This document shows, piece after piece, positions 12,247 through 23,531 of a DNA stretch of 64,000 nt. Every line of letters starts with the position of its first letter. Position 1 is the stretch's first letter. Position numbers and translations under genes: made by a program. This DNA is from Prinsepia uniflora (Eukaryota > Streptophyta > Magnoliopsida > Rosales > Rosaceae). Under the pieces are notes generated by a model that ran no database searches, was not told the DNA's origin, and was given only the letters and a program-made list of their open reading frames with translations. The stretch spans positions 88,338,503-88,402,502 of the forward strand of contig CM064862.1 in assembly GCA_032719365.1 (NCBI GenBank), read 5' to 3'.

Positions 12247-14297
12247 CCCCTGGCCCGATTTCACAAGTTAACTGGGCCCCTGACCCGATCCACATGTTAA
12301 CTGGGCCCCTGGCCCGATTTCATAGTTCAACTGGGCCCCTGGCCCGATTTTACATTATTCAAGTTCGTAACCGTTTCATGAAATCATATCCAACCACATT
12401 TATGGAAATCGGTGAAAATCCAGAAAATCTCGGTTTACGTGCAAATACGTAATTCACCTCGAAATGCGTGAAATCATTTTAAATTCACCGATATCCAAAG
12501 TAAATCATTTAATCATAATTATAACAATCATAAAACAGTTATGCATGCATCGAATTTATGAAACCAATGTCCACTCACAGACCGTTTAACCGAGCGCCTC
12601 GATACGCGTGCCATAGGCCTTCCCGGGCCACCTCACTATCACCGGGACTCCCAATCCTGTTCAAATCAATTTAGAGGATCACTAACCTCATCATTAACAT
12701 CCTATTCAAGTCCCGTAATTTTCCCGAATTTTTAAGTATTTTTAAACTGGATTTAAAACCTTCGGACATCCCGAACAATATCGAGACGGTGTCCGATCGA
12801 CACGAAACCAATCCCAAAATGCTCGTTACAATGTATAGGATAAAAGTCATGTTGGAAGTTTCCCAGAATTACCTCACACGCGCCCCCACGCGCCGGTTGA
12901 ACTCCCTGCGCGTGAAACCCACGCGCCGGGTACTGTTCACCGTCGTTCAACCCGAACGACTGGTAAACGGGTCGCCGTGACCCGCGGGCCAACCCGATCG
13001 GTTCTCCGTCGATACTGGACCATTTTGGACGGGGTTTTCACCTACATGACCGTCTGAGTTAAACTAGGAGTTCTATGGAAACAAACACAAGGAACAACGT
13101 CAAAATCCTTACCTCTCCGATCGAGAAGCTCACGGCCAACCCACCGTCGACTGCACTCAGCTCCGACCACCATTCTCGATGAAAACGGTCCCACTAGACT
13201 CGTCTCATCCCCTGAGTCATCCTCCCGTTTACTAGATCGAACGAAAGACAGTAAAACTCATCCTGCCATTTTTGACCCGAGAATCGAACTCACGGGTTTA
13301 GGCTCCCTTCGCCGCCGTGGTCACCACCGTGGCCACCGAAATGCCCAGTTCGATCCCAGAACTCCGTCCACCCCTCCAGCACGGTCAAAACACCGGTCTC
13401 CATCGACATCCAAAACTCTGAGTTTCGGATCCCCTGTTTTTCCTTCCGTCGTCATCTCCGCCGGCTCCCGCCGTCTCCCAGCTCACCACCGTCGTCCTTC
13501 CGTCCATACCAGCAGCTGGTCTCACTCCCACGCACAAAGGAGATGGGCTGTGTGAGTGTGTGTTCGAGTTCTTCACGGGCAGAGGAAGAATGAACAATGA
13601 GGAAGGGAGGTATCAGCTGAATAAGGAAATGGACGGTGGGGATGTGCAACAGTAATATAGATGAAGGGCCCAGATCAAAAGATGAAAAATAAGTGGGAAA
13701 TTCTTTATATTATTAAAATCCAATAATTTAATCAATCTGACCAATCCAGATCTGATCCCAATAATTAAACATTAGTGGTCCACGTGTCCCACTCAGAAAT
13801 TCCAGGCCAATCAGAAAACGCCACGTGTCCACGCCTCGTAATGCGTGCATAACGAAACCAAACTTCCGTGACCCATAACTTCGTCGTCGAATCTCCGATT
13901 TCGGCGTGCCGCCTGTCGTTGGATTCGCATCGACGAAACCTACGTAACGGTCCTTGGCCCTCGGCCATCGGACATCCCGGTCAAAAAGTCAACATTTCCC
14001 CTTATATCGTCCAAATTACGAAAATGCCCCTGGACTTCCGTACATCATAACTTTCACCACGAACGTCGGAATCGAACGTGCCACCTGTCTATGAACTCGT
14101 GACGTCCCGAACTACGTCACGGTCATCGGTCAAAGTCCATTTGACCATCCGAAATAAAAGTCAACGTTTTGCCCACACCTAGGGGCAAAACGGTCATTTT
14201 GCACAATTCGTCCGAAATCGCCCAACTAATCCCAGATTAGTAAATCATAATTAAATATTATTAAATCCCGATATTCGGGACGGGTCGTTACATGGAG

Positions 14298-15000
14298 TAG
14301 CTCCGATAGATGGTCGGCTGTGTGCTAGGGTGGTTCACCCGAATGGTGATCCGATGAGTGAGATACGATTGATGGTTGGCTGGTCGGCCTGTGGAGCCCG
14401 ATGAGAGCCTGTGGAGCCGGATGGTACGCGTGGGCCGATAGGGCCTGGTGACGGTGACCTATTGGGCCGGGTGGCGATCACACGATGATATTATGGAATT
14501 GTGACCACTTGGTTAGATTGGGTGAGATTGGACATGTGAGGCTATGAGTAGCTGGATGCCTCGAGTTGCGGGGGTAAAGGAACCTGTTTTTAGGAGTTGA
14601 GGGAGTCCCCTCCAGCGATGGTTACTGGTTGACGATCATGACGATGGTACATACATTGAGGTGGGGTTTATGGTTAGTTAGTTGTTGTGGCTTGGGCCGA
14701 CTTACGGTCGGATTGGAGATGGTGCTTCTGGGCGCATCCGAGGTATTGGATGGCTTGGTGGATGACTCTGGTCGAGTCTAGTGAGATTGTGGAGCTTGGT
14801 TGGCTTGACCCGACCAGTAGAGTCGTTGAGATTATGGTGCAGCGGATCTGGTTGTGGTCTGTTGACCCCAGGTTTTCTTAGATGAGACCGTGGAGCGTTG
14901 GCTTTCTCAGAGATGGGGATTATGAGGGAGGTGAGGTTTCCCCGATCCGAGCCACATCTTGGTATAAGCAAAAATTCGGGAGTAGTGTGTTGTGAACCCT
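14298..15000. other. Unclassified GC-moderate segment, right flank of the nested solo LTRs
   Basis: Continuation of 8095-8242. It is rich in G and T on the plus strand, with no domain I recognise. It grades into LTR-like sequence by about 15.0 kb. It may be the untranslated interior of an old gypsy element, but nothing proves this. Confidence 0.35.
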
Positions 15001-15146
15001 AGATCGGAGATGGTATTCCACGAGCTGGGATGCTTGTGAATGGTTGTTTAATGAGATTGGGACACTTGTCCCATCTCTAGAGGATTGTGGAACCTGTTTC
15101 AGTCACCTTACATATGTTTTAAATCGTTTGCACAGTTTTGGTCGAG

Positions 15147-15150
<4 letters not shown>

Positions 15151-15177
<27 letters not shown>
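15151..15177. repeat. (GT)n microsatellite
   Basis: Thirteen uninterrupted GT units. Confidence 0.95.
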
Positions 15178-17317
15178 AGTGAAACCCATTGATCTTCATC
15201 ATAATTGTTGGGTAGATGTGAAGGAAAGATGAAAAGGATGTCAAGGCGAGTCTAATGGTGGTGGCACGGCGGCTCACGACGGTGAGAGGAGGTAAGAAAC
15301 CCGTGAAACCCGTGAGTCCCCTGTTTGAGTTTGAAATGGTGAAATCAAATTGAGGGGTTAATGAGCAAAATTGATTAATTAGATGATGCTTCTGGGGTTT
15401 CTAGTTGTTGAATAGCCTTGGAACTGTGGCTCGTCGTGGATGGTGGCCGTGAAACCAACACCGTAAGGATTGTTTGTGCAAAAATGGTACTTTGAGGTTG
15501 AAGGGTTGTTGATCCTTTCTGGTAATTGGACAAGGTTTCTGGTGATCATACAAGCTCGGAGGGATCGGTTTCGAGGCTGGATATGGACTGTGATGGCCAG
15601 AAACAGAGGATGAAAGTTGGGTCTTTGTTCTTTGATCTGGATGGTAAGTAACAGACCTGGTTTCAAGGTTTTAACTAGCTAGATGTATCGATAATGATGG
15701 GATGAAAGTGTAGGCTGAACTTGGATCGTAAACGGGCTGGAAATGGGCACAAAACCATGAATGCCGGTTCGGCTGGACCGGGTTGGACCGAACCGGTCTG
15801 GATCGGGTTTAGCGGGAGGTTGAAGATGAATAGTACAGACGTGTGGCACTGTTCCTGGGGAAGTGTTCAACATTACATTTTATCGTATCGATGTAACGAA
15901 AATTTTGAGACTGGTTTCGAATCGATCGGACATCGTTTCGATATGATTCAGGATGTCCGAAGGTTTAAAGGCTAGGTTAAAAATAGTTAAAAATTTGGGA
16001 AAATTACGGGGATTTAGTAAAAGCGTTATGAAGTAGTTAGTGACCTTAGTATGTGATATGGACAGGTTCAGGAAGTCCAATGATAATGGATTAGCCGGGA
16101 ACAGCGTATTGCACGCGTATCGAGGTGGCAGCGCGAATGGTCTATGAGTGGACTTTGCTTTCTAACTTATGATGCATGCATAAATGTTTTGTTATGGTCT
16201 ATATATGTGATTTATATGTTTATGCTTATGATCCTTATGATTTACGGTTTTACACGTATTTCGAGATATTTTACGTATCTACACGTTTTACGAGATTCTG
16301 TTTTATATGGTGCTTTGATATGATTTTGATGCTTTGATTTTGGGATTTGAATTATGATTTGAATTCAAGGATTTATATCTGGATTTCGGAAAGTGCTTTC
16401 GGGCATGAGGCCCAGTTTCTAAAGATTTTAGATTTTTATTTTGATGTGCTTTCGGGATTTGAAATCGAGATTTCAAATAATGATTTCGGATTTGGTTTTG
16501 GAATTTGGATTTCGATGGATTTTATGCTTTTCACTTGGTTTTGGGTTTAAAGACCTGGTTGATTGATGACAGGGAAGGGCCCTTGATTGATATGTTTTGA
16601 GTTTAAAGACTCGGATATGTTTTGAGTTTAAAGACTCGGTTATTGTGATATCCTCTAAGGCCTGTTGATTGTGTTTTGAGTTTAAAGACTGTTGATACCA
16701 CATCGACCGACCAGCCTCTAGGTATAGGACGCACCAGGGCAGGACGATCGCCAGCTGGCACCCAAAAACGTGGCATGCCGACCGGCACCTCCCTACAGAC
16801 CAGCCATTCGGCACTTAACAGGGTACATGCACCAGCTGTCTGCAACAGTCACCTAATCAATTTTGCCATAACCACTCTCTGACAGGGGCAGGTCGAAACT
16901 CCAGCTGGCACCCCCTTCGGATGTCCAGGGCTTGTCAGGTGACCCTCAACCACAAAGCATAACCTGCTCCAGCAACAGTAGCCCACCTACCGCAGTTATG
17001 GCTACTATAAATACCCTGAAAACCCTTCAAAAAGGTGAGCTCCCAGAGATCTACGCAGATTACTGTATTTTCTTGCCTTTCGGCGTGCAAGTACTAACTT
17101 AGTCATCGGAGTCCCTGTGGCAGGCACCACACCGGTGACAAGTCTCTGCAGGGTATCTGCCGAACGGCAACGCTGTCAGGACCCGACCCTCCTCTGTCAG
17201 GTCCCGACTCATCTAGCACGATATTGTCCTCTTTGGGCCACAACAATACTCAACGGCAAGCCTGCGCCCTCAAGGTTTTGTTTTCGGAAGCTCACGGTGC
17301 AACTTCCCAGGGGGTCA

Positions 17318-18034
17318 TGTCAGGACCCGACCCTCCCCTGTCAGGACCCGACTCATCTAGCACGATATTGTCCGCTTTGGGCCTCCTTACCCTTGCCCTT
17401 GCCCTAACGGTTTTGTTTTCGGGAGCTCATGGAGCAACTTCCCAGGGGGTCAACCATCATGGAATTGTACCAGCCTCAACTCGCTTAACTTTGGGGTTCC
17501 AATCCCCCCAAAGCCACTGAGCTCCCAAAAAGCCTCATGTTAGATAGGTGTGTGCCTACACCTTTAAGGCACACCACCATTCCCTTCCCAGACCATTCCC
17601 CCTCGCAGGAATGTGGGATTGTTCACCGTTCCCTCCAGGACACGGGTCTTACAATCCACCCCCTTAGGGCCCAGCTTCCTCGCTGGCACACTTCCCGGTC
17701 GGGGTCTGGCTCTGATACCAATCTGTCAGGACCCGACTCATCTAGCACGATATTGCCCGCTTTGGGCCTCCTTGCCCTTGCCCTCACGGTTTTGTTTTCG
17801 GGAGCTCACGGTGCAACTTTCCAAGGGGTCACCCATCATGGAATTGTACCAGCCTCAACTCGCTTAACTTTGGAAATTCAATCCCCCCCAAAGCCACTGA
17901 GCTCCCAAAAGGCCTCATGCTAGATAGGTGTGTGCCTACACCTTTAAGGCACACCACCATTCCCTTCCCAGACCATTCCCCCCTCGCAGGAATGTGGGAT
18001 TGTTCACCGTTCCCTCCAGAACACGGGTCTTACA
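17318..18034 (-). mobile_element. Cassandra retrotransposon 2, nested in the LTR of Cassandra 1
   Basis: Complete 717-bp element: 5' LTR 17724-18034, 70-bp interior 17654-17723 (primer site TGGTATCAGAGCC, purine tract AAGGGGGTGGAT), 3' LTR 17318-17653. Flanked by perfect target duplications GGTCA (17313-17317 and 18035-18039). Removing it joins 17317 to 18040 and restores one continuous Cassandra LTR, cut right at the 5S-like GGGTGACC motif. The two LTRs differ in length because a 21-bp terminal repeat of GTCAGGACCCGAC is single in one and double in the other. Confidence 0.88.
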
Positions 18035-18430
18035 GGTCACCCATCATGGAATTGCACCAGCCTCAACTCGCTTAACTTTGGGGTTCCAATCCCCCCCAAA
18101 GCCACTGAGCTCCCAAAAGGCCTCATGCTAGATAGGTGTGTGCCTACACCTTTAAGGCACACCATCATTCCCTTCCCAGACCATTCCCCCCTCGCAGGAA
18201 TGTGGGATTGTTCACCGTTCCCTCCAGGACACGGGTCTTACAATCCACCCCCCTTAGGGCCCAGCGTCCTCGCTGGCACACTTCTCGGTTGGGGTCTGGC
18301 TCTGATACCATTCTGTCAGGACCCGACCCTCCTCTGTCAGGTCTCGACTCATTTAGCACGATATTGTCCTCTTTGGGCCACAACAATACTCAACGGCAAG
18401 CCTGCGCCCTCAAGGTTTTGTTTTCGGGAG

Positions 18431-18505
18431 CTCACGGTGCAACTTCCCAGAGGGTCACCCATCATGGAATTGCACCAGCCTCAACTCGCTTAACTTTGGG
18501 GTTCC
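18431..18505 (-). promoter_or_regulatory. 5S-rRNA-like pol III promoter domain in the Cassandra LTR
   Basis: Reads on the minus strand AAAGTTAAGCGAG...GATGGGTGACCCTCTGGG, resembling the A-box, intermediate element and C-box of plant 5S genes. Equivalent blocks lie near 17430-17500, 17808-17875 and 18040-18085 (all minus), and near 42994-43070 (plus). Confidence 0.75.
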
Positions 18506-18731
18506 AATCCCCTCAAAGCCACTGAGCTCCCAAAAGGCCTCATGCTAGATAGGTGTGTTCCTACACCTTTAAGGCCCACCATCATTCCCCCCTCGCAGGA
18601 ATGTGGGATTGTTCACCGTTCCCTCCAGGACACGGGTCTTACAAACTCCCCCAGCGGGCCCGAAGCATCACGTAGCTGGTCCCAGATCCCCCGGTGGGTC
18701 TCATCGTGTTGGTCCATTTCCAGATCAAACA

Positions 18732-18750
18732 ATTGGCGTCGTCCGTGGGA
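18732..18750 (+). promoter_or_regulatory. Primer-binding site of the Tat-like element
   Basis: ATTGGCGTCGTCCGTGGGA directly after the LTR end. Plant Tat-lineage elements commonly carry TTGGCGCCGTCTGTGGGAA here; the donor tRNA is not assigned. Confidence 0.6.
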
Positions 18751-19180
18751 AACGACTGTCCATCCCACTAACTCACACACCTCCGCTCAACCCCCTGCTG
18801 ACGTACCATATCTGCCAAACGGGATGACGGTGAGCTCAATAACACCCCTCAGGGAGATCGCAACCGAGCCCGAGCTAGCCTGCCTTCCAAGGATATGCTC
18901 GAGATGCTGAGAACTCTCCGGTCGGAGGTTTCCGAACTCAGGAAAAGCAACGTCGCCATCGAGAGCAGGAACCACGTGTGGGGGGAGCAGCATGGAAGCA
19001 CCCTGGCCATCCTGCAATCCACACGCGAGGAACTGGAGGAACAGCGGGAGGCAACCAAACGGTCCCTGGCCGCTGCATCTCGTTGGCAGGAGTTCGACGC
19101 CTGCCGAGTAGAAATTGGTGATACCTGCCGACCGGAGACGTCCAGTCGCCTCCTCTTCCACCAGACCGACCTGCCCGGTC
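18751..19180 (+). pseudogene. Gag leader / coiled-coil remnant of the Tat-like element
   Basis: Short GC-rich interior whose open frame from about 18895 encodes a heptad-like, charged stretch (EMLRTLRSEVSELRKSN, then REELEEQREATKRSLAAA), compatible with the coiled-coil N-terminus of Tat-type Gag. The frame then runs into the LTR inserted at 19181. No zinc knuckle, protease or reverse transcriptase is present. I call it a Gag remnant by position and composition only. Confidence 0.45.
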
Positions 19181-22008
19181 TGACAGGACCCATCCTAATC
19201 CCCCCGGGATTAGTGCGGGATGATCCTGCTCCCGTCTGACACGAAGTGTCAGACAAGGGATATTTCCGACCTTTGCCCTCCCGGGCTATCAGAGTACGCC
19301 AGGATCCGGAGGAGGTATGTGATATCTCGGTCTCTGCTACAGTCCACATCCGATGTCAACCTGAAGGGCAGTCAAAACATTAAATGCTGTGAGTGGACAA
19401 AAAAAAGTTTATAATAACATTTTAACGAAGACATTTGTACCCTCCACTAAAAAGATTGCATGCATTCGAAAACCATTTAACCAAATGGACCACATGTGGG
19501 AACTAAGCCCAAATCAGAAATAAACCAAGGTCGAAAGGACCACCATGAAATCGACCATACGGGCCACTGGCCAAATCCATAACCATACGGAAATCAAATA
19601 CACGAGCCACTGCTCAAATCCTGTGCACACATGTGCACACCACATAGCAAATCTCATATATCATATATACATATAAGTCACACAACCAATCCTGTCACGG
19701 TATCCAAAGCTACGCGCGTGCTACTCGGGTCTCAATCCGAGTCTTCTCAAAGTCAAGGTCAATGTCCGCAGACCACTGATCCTACTCGAGGTAATAGTAA
19801 CCATAGCCTTCCTGAGAGTAAGGAACCCAACTGTGGGGTGACTCCACTCAGTCGGTGCTCCGTGACTACTCCGGGGTCCACTCAGGCCAACGACCCTCCC
19901 CGGAGGAGATAATAGAAGTAAAGGAAGGTAGATGAACATATATATACATAACATAATATCCATGCCTGGTTCCCCTGAACTGTCATGATCCATAATATCT
20001 CTAACCAAGGTAACATGCCGGTTCCCATAAACCGTCATGTACCGTAATAACATAACCAGGTAACATGCCGGTTCCCATAAGTCATGTACCGTAATAACAT
20101 AACCAGGGTTCATGCCGGTCCCCATAAACCGTCAAGAACCAGAATGACCTGACAAAGGTTCATGCCGGTTCCCATAAACCGTCATGAACCACAATGACCT
20201 TTCCAGAGTTCATGCCGGTTCCCATAAACCGTCATGAACTTGGAAATCCATCTAGGGTCCCTGACCCGAAATCATCAGTGTAAAACAACTGGGTCTTGAG
20301 CCGAACATATGACTCAACTGGGCACCGTGCCCGATATCTAAGGGTCAGTCACGACTCCGATCATAGTGATGCGTGAAACTATCCATCCAGGACCGCTCTC
20401 AATCCTGGTATGTCGCCGTGAACGAATCAACCGACGCGACCACCACAAGATCATGGTGCACTCATTACCGATCGATATCCTGAACCGTCAGCACTCCGAA
20501 GTCGAGCCTCCCCAGGCTGTCCGACAACGAATCGTGCATCGTGACCTCTCCGGAAGGAACACATCCCAATCCGGAGGCGAGCGTCGTATCGTTGATCGTC
20601 GTGCACATAGCACACGTCGCGACCACGATTTAGACCCGAAGGTCGTAAATAGCGTCATATGCCCGAGACAAAACCAAATGGGTCTCATACCCGAGTTTAT
20701 CCATTTAGAAATCCAAAACCAAATCATTTAAATCAATAAAGAAATACAGACCCGTATAAGCACCGTATAAGGCCGAAACCTCGAATTACGTGTTTATACG
20801 TAACCACATACAAATGCACCCATGGCATCATCAAACATGCAATAAAACATATAATAAACATTTATGCATGCACCAATTTAGAAAACAAAGTCCACTCACA
20901 GACCGTCCGAGCTGCCGCCTCGATTTGTGTTCCATACGGTTCCCCGAGCCGATCACCATTACCGGGACTCCCAAACCTGTCCAAATTTTAATATAAGGTT
21001 AATAACTACTTAATTAACCTCCCACTAAAGCCCCGTAATTTTCTCATATTTTAAACTATTTTTAAAGTCTATCCTAAACCTCCCGATGCCCCCGAAACAT
21101 ATCGAGACGGTATCCGATTGACACGAAACTAGTCCCAAATTCTCCCGCACGTGCCCGCACGCGCCGCCTGAAGTGGCTGCGCGTGGGCCTCACACGCCGC
21201 TACAGTACCCGTCTTCAACCTCCGCAACTGGTGCGAACCGGTCCGGTTACTGTGCTGAACCGGCGTAACCAGTTACTGTGCTCCTACTCCCTCATTTTTG
21301 ATCCGTTTGCCTCCATTCCAATTCCTAAATTCCTATTTTCAAGTTTCCTATCTAACCCAATTAACAAAACGACCTAAAACCTTCGAAATCCGACCGGTCC
21401 AATTTCAACCTCACGGTTCGATTTTTCCCGATCAGCCTACACGGCTGCTCAGCCCAAACCGCCACCCAAAACCTTCCTATTACCTTCCTAACAACCTAAA
21501 AACCAATTCCTAATCACTCAAAACGGCCCATAATGCAAGAAATTGAAAATAGGAAATTTTGGGCCAAAACCGATACCTTCACGGTTCCATGGCCGCCGTG
21601 CACGGTGGCACCGTCCTGGGCCGGCCACCACGTCCTCACCATGCTCACTTCACTCTGTCCTCAGTCCTAGCCACATGGGAGGGGTTGGATGGATTTTGGA
21701 TGGTTGGGTGAGATCGGGTAGCAGGGAGAAAAACAAAGGAAATGAAGATGATCGATGCAAATGGGAGGTGAGATGCATGAATATGTTTAGTTGGGCAATG
21801 GATGGGTGACACTTGTCACTCATCCATTGGGCCTCCATAAATATCTGGGCCCCACTAGAGTCCAAACGTTAGTTCGTTTCGTAATTCGTGCAATAGTGCA
21901 CTTGAACTTCCGTGAACCGTAACTTCGCCGTCGAACGTCCGAATTCGACGTGCCGCCTGTCTACGGATTCGTATCGTCCCCATCTACGTAACGGTCCTTG
22001 GCCCTCGG
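19181..22008 (-). mobile_element. Truncated gypsy LTR (LTR4) inside the Tat-like element
   Basis: Starts TGACAGGACCCATCC at 19181 and follows the family layout for about 2.8 kb. It stops at GGTCCTTGGCCCTCGG near 22008, about 300 bp short of the expected GTTACA end. The lost end means no target duplication can be read. It contains a roughly 50-bp minisatellite (19962-20247) and the ACGCGCCGCC / GCGCGTGGGCCTCAC block near 21160-21195. I infer a solo LTR shortened by deletion. Confidence 0.75.
19962..20247. repeat. LTR-internal minisatellite, about 50-bp unit, six copies
   Basis: Units begin CATGCCGGTTCCCATAAACC and continue GTCATGAACC plus a variable tail, at about 19962, 20013, 20063, 20111, 20161 and 20211. 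Confidence 0.85.
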
Positions 22009-22292
22009 CATGCTTCCTCTCTCCGTCGGCAAACACACACTGCGACCGACGGGTCCCTGCCGTGCCCCCTCGGCCACTATTACACGGCCCTCCGGCCCTT
22101 CAGGTGCCAGCGCGACGGGACTCGAAAACGGGGCTTCCCTTCCCATCGGATATACGATTTCCCTCCTCGATCCACGACTTGGGGGGCTACTAAGGGACAG
22201 GGCGCACCGCCCTGGTCGGTCGACTGATATCGGCCGTCATCACAAGTCCTCGATCGAGGAGATCCACCTCAGTCAAAGACTTAGGGGACTTA
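22009..22292 (+). other. 3' interior and polypurine tract of the Tat-like element
   Basis: Non-coding interior ending in CTTAGGGGACTTA just ahead of the 3' LTR. A second G-run (CTTGGGGGGCTACTAAGG, about 22178-22195) lies 100 bp upstream, a layout often seen in Tat elements. Confidence 0.55.
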
Positions 22293-22859
22293 TGTTGATA
22301 CCACATTGACTGACCAGTCTCTAGGTACAGGACCCACCAGGGCAGGACGATCGCCGACCGGCACCCACAAACGTGGCATGCCGACCGGCACCTCCCTACA
22401 GACCAGCCATTCGGCACCTAACAGGGTACATGCACCAGCTGTCTGCAACAGTCACCTAATCAATTCTGCCATAACCACTCCCTGACGGGGGCATGTCGAA
22501 ACTCCAGCTGGCACCCCCTCCGGATGTTCAGGGCTTTTCAGGTGACCCTCAACCAAAAAGCATAACCTGCTCCAGCAACAATAGCCCACCTACCGTAGTT
22601 ATGGCTACTATAAATACCCTGAAAACCCTTCACAAAGGTGAGCTCTCAGAGGCCTATACAGATTACTGTATTTTCTTGCCTTTCGGCGTGCAAGTACTAA
22701 CTTAGGCATCGGAGTCCCTGTGGCAGGCACCACACCGGTGTCAAGTCTCTGCAGGGTATCTACCGAACGGCAACGCCCCCAGCGGGCCTGAAGCATCACG
22801 CAGCTGGTCCCAGATCCCCCGGCGGGTCTCATCGTGTTGGTCCATTTCCAGATCAAACA
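22293..22859 (+). repeat. 3' LTR of the Tat-like element (intact)
   Basis: 567 bp, TGTTGATACC to GATCAAACA. It contains a TATAAATACC box near 22609-22618 that also occurs in the 5' copy near 17007-17016, the likely TATA signal of this LTR. Confidence 0.9.
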
Positions 22860-23531
22860 AAAACTCGTTGATATCCCGAGAAGGCCTGATGCACATGTGT
22901 TTTGAGTTTAAAGACTCGGTGCTATGGGATCCAGCAGATCGATTGACTTGTGGTTTTCTATTGATTTTCCCATGGTTTTCAGATGTTTTGGGCAGTGGCC
23001 CGGATGTTTTGGATATGTGGATTTTTGGGCTGAGTTCCCGTACCTTGATGTTGATTTATGATTTTGGGCTGAGGCCCTGGATTTGAGAAACGGATTTGAG
23101 TAAAGAAATGATTTCTGGTTTTTCATAAACGGTCCTTTTATCTTGAAAATGAAATGGATTTATGAAACGGTTTTCGAATGCATGCATTGGTTTTTCGTGG
23201 AGGGTATAAATGTCTTTTCTTATAAATGTTTTCTGAAATTATTATTTATTTTTGTCCACTCACAGTCTTTTATGCTTTTCGGTACCCTCCAGGTTGTTGA
23301 TGCGGTGCGGGCTGTTGTTAGTGAGACTGAGACATCACACACGTGATCCACAGTGATGCTGCGAACTTTGGTTAACTCAAGTTAGTTTTTGGTACGTTGA
23401 CCTGGGGATCCCTTGTCTAGCTTGCATGTTCCACGGGGATTGAACGCTTGTTTAGCCTTCGTGTCTCATGCAGGTTAGACGGGAGCATGACTTATCCCTT
23501 AATCTTGGGGGATTGGGGGTGGGTCGTGTCA

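Larger units (their letters stand above)
8248..14292 (-). mobile_element. Solo gypsy LTR (LTR1), interrupted by another solo LTR
   Basis: LTR1 consists of 8248-9193 and 12252-14292 (about 2987 bp). On the plus strand it starts TGACACGACCC and ends GGGTCGTTACA, so in coding sense it runs TGTAACG...GTCA on the minus strand. Perfect 5-bp target duplications TGGAG flank it (8243-8247 and 14293-14297). There is no internal domain, which means the original element was removed by LTR-LTR recombination. The sequence belongs to the same broad LTR family as the chromovirus at 28380-38907, with its own central minisatellite. Confidence 0.88.
17174..18643 (-). mobile_element. Cassandra retrotransposon 1 (5S-RNA-bearing TRIM)
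   Basis: On the minus strand the LTR runs TGTAAGACCCGTGTC...GGGTCCTGACA. The 5' LTR is 18314-18643. The interior (18243-18313) is only 71 bp, with primer site TGGTATCAGAGC (initiator tRNA-Met) and a purine tract AAGGGGGG. The 3' LTR is 17174-17317 plus 18040-18242, split by Cassandra 2. Target duplication AACGC (17169-17173) / AACTC (18644-18648). In coding sense the LTR contains AGTTAAGCGAG and GATGGGTGACC...TGGGAAGT, matching the internal control region of plant 5S rRNA, which is diagnostic of Cassandra. There is no coding capacity. Confidence 0.88.
16690..18731 (+). repeat. 5' LTR of the Tat-like element (interrupted by Cassandra)
   Basis: 567 bp in two pieces around the Cassandra insertion. 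The split falls in CGAACGGCAACGC / CCCCAGCGGGCC. The intact 3' LTR reads straight through this point at about 22763-22785, giving an uninterrupted reference allele. Confidence 0.9.
16690..22859 (+). mobile_element. Non-autonomous Tat-like Ty3/gypsy retrotransposon
   Basis: Twin LTRs both begin TGTTGATACCACAT and end CAGATCAAACA. The 3' LTR (22293-22859) is 567 bp. The 5' LTR (16690-17173 plus 18649-18731) is also exactly 567 bp once the Cassandra insertion is removed. Flanks are AAGAC (16685-16689) and AAAAC (22860-22864), a target duplication with one transition. A primer-site-like sequence ATTGGCGTCGTCCGTGGGA follows the 5' LTR, and a polypurine-like CTTAGGGGACTTA precedes the 3' LTR. Without the LTR lodged at 19181-22008 the interior is only about 730 bp, so there is no pol. 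It sits inside LTR3. Confidence 0.88.
15000..23531 (+). mobile_element. 5'-truncated plus-oriented gypsy LTR (LTR3), split by a Tat-like element
   Basis: This is LTR-family sequence in the orientation opposite to LTR1. Visible segments are about 15000-16689 and 22865-23531, ending TGGGTCGTGTCA at 23531. Family blocks appear in reverse: ATGAGTGGACTTTGC then ATGCATGCATAA near 16145-16185, and GCATGCATTGG then GTCCACTCACAG near 23178-23266. It contains the unit GAGTTTAAAGACTCGG near 16597-16690 and 22900. The left terminus (expected TGTAACGACC) is absent, so it is truncated near 15.0 kb, and the exact breakpoint is uncertain. Confidence 0.7.

Noticed and set aside
17174..18643. Tandem Cassandra array formed by unequal recombination
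   Set aside because: The two partial LTRs are exact complementary halves with GGTCA on both sides of a full element, so a nested insertion explains all breakpoints.
18787..19349. Overlapping 114-166-codon frames around 18.8-19.35 kb
   Set aside because: They cross the boundary into LTR4 at 19181, so they cannot be ancestral genes; only the Gag-like leader up to 19180 is kept as a weak call.
7764..23531. One full-length element bounded by the LTR fragments at 7764-8094 and 15.0-23.5 kb
   Set aside because: The two LTRs are in opposite orientations, and no target duplication joins 7763 to 23532.
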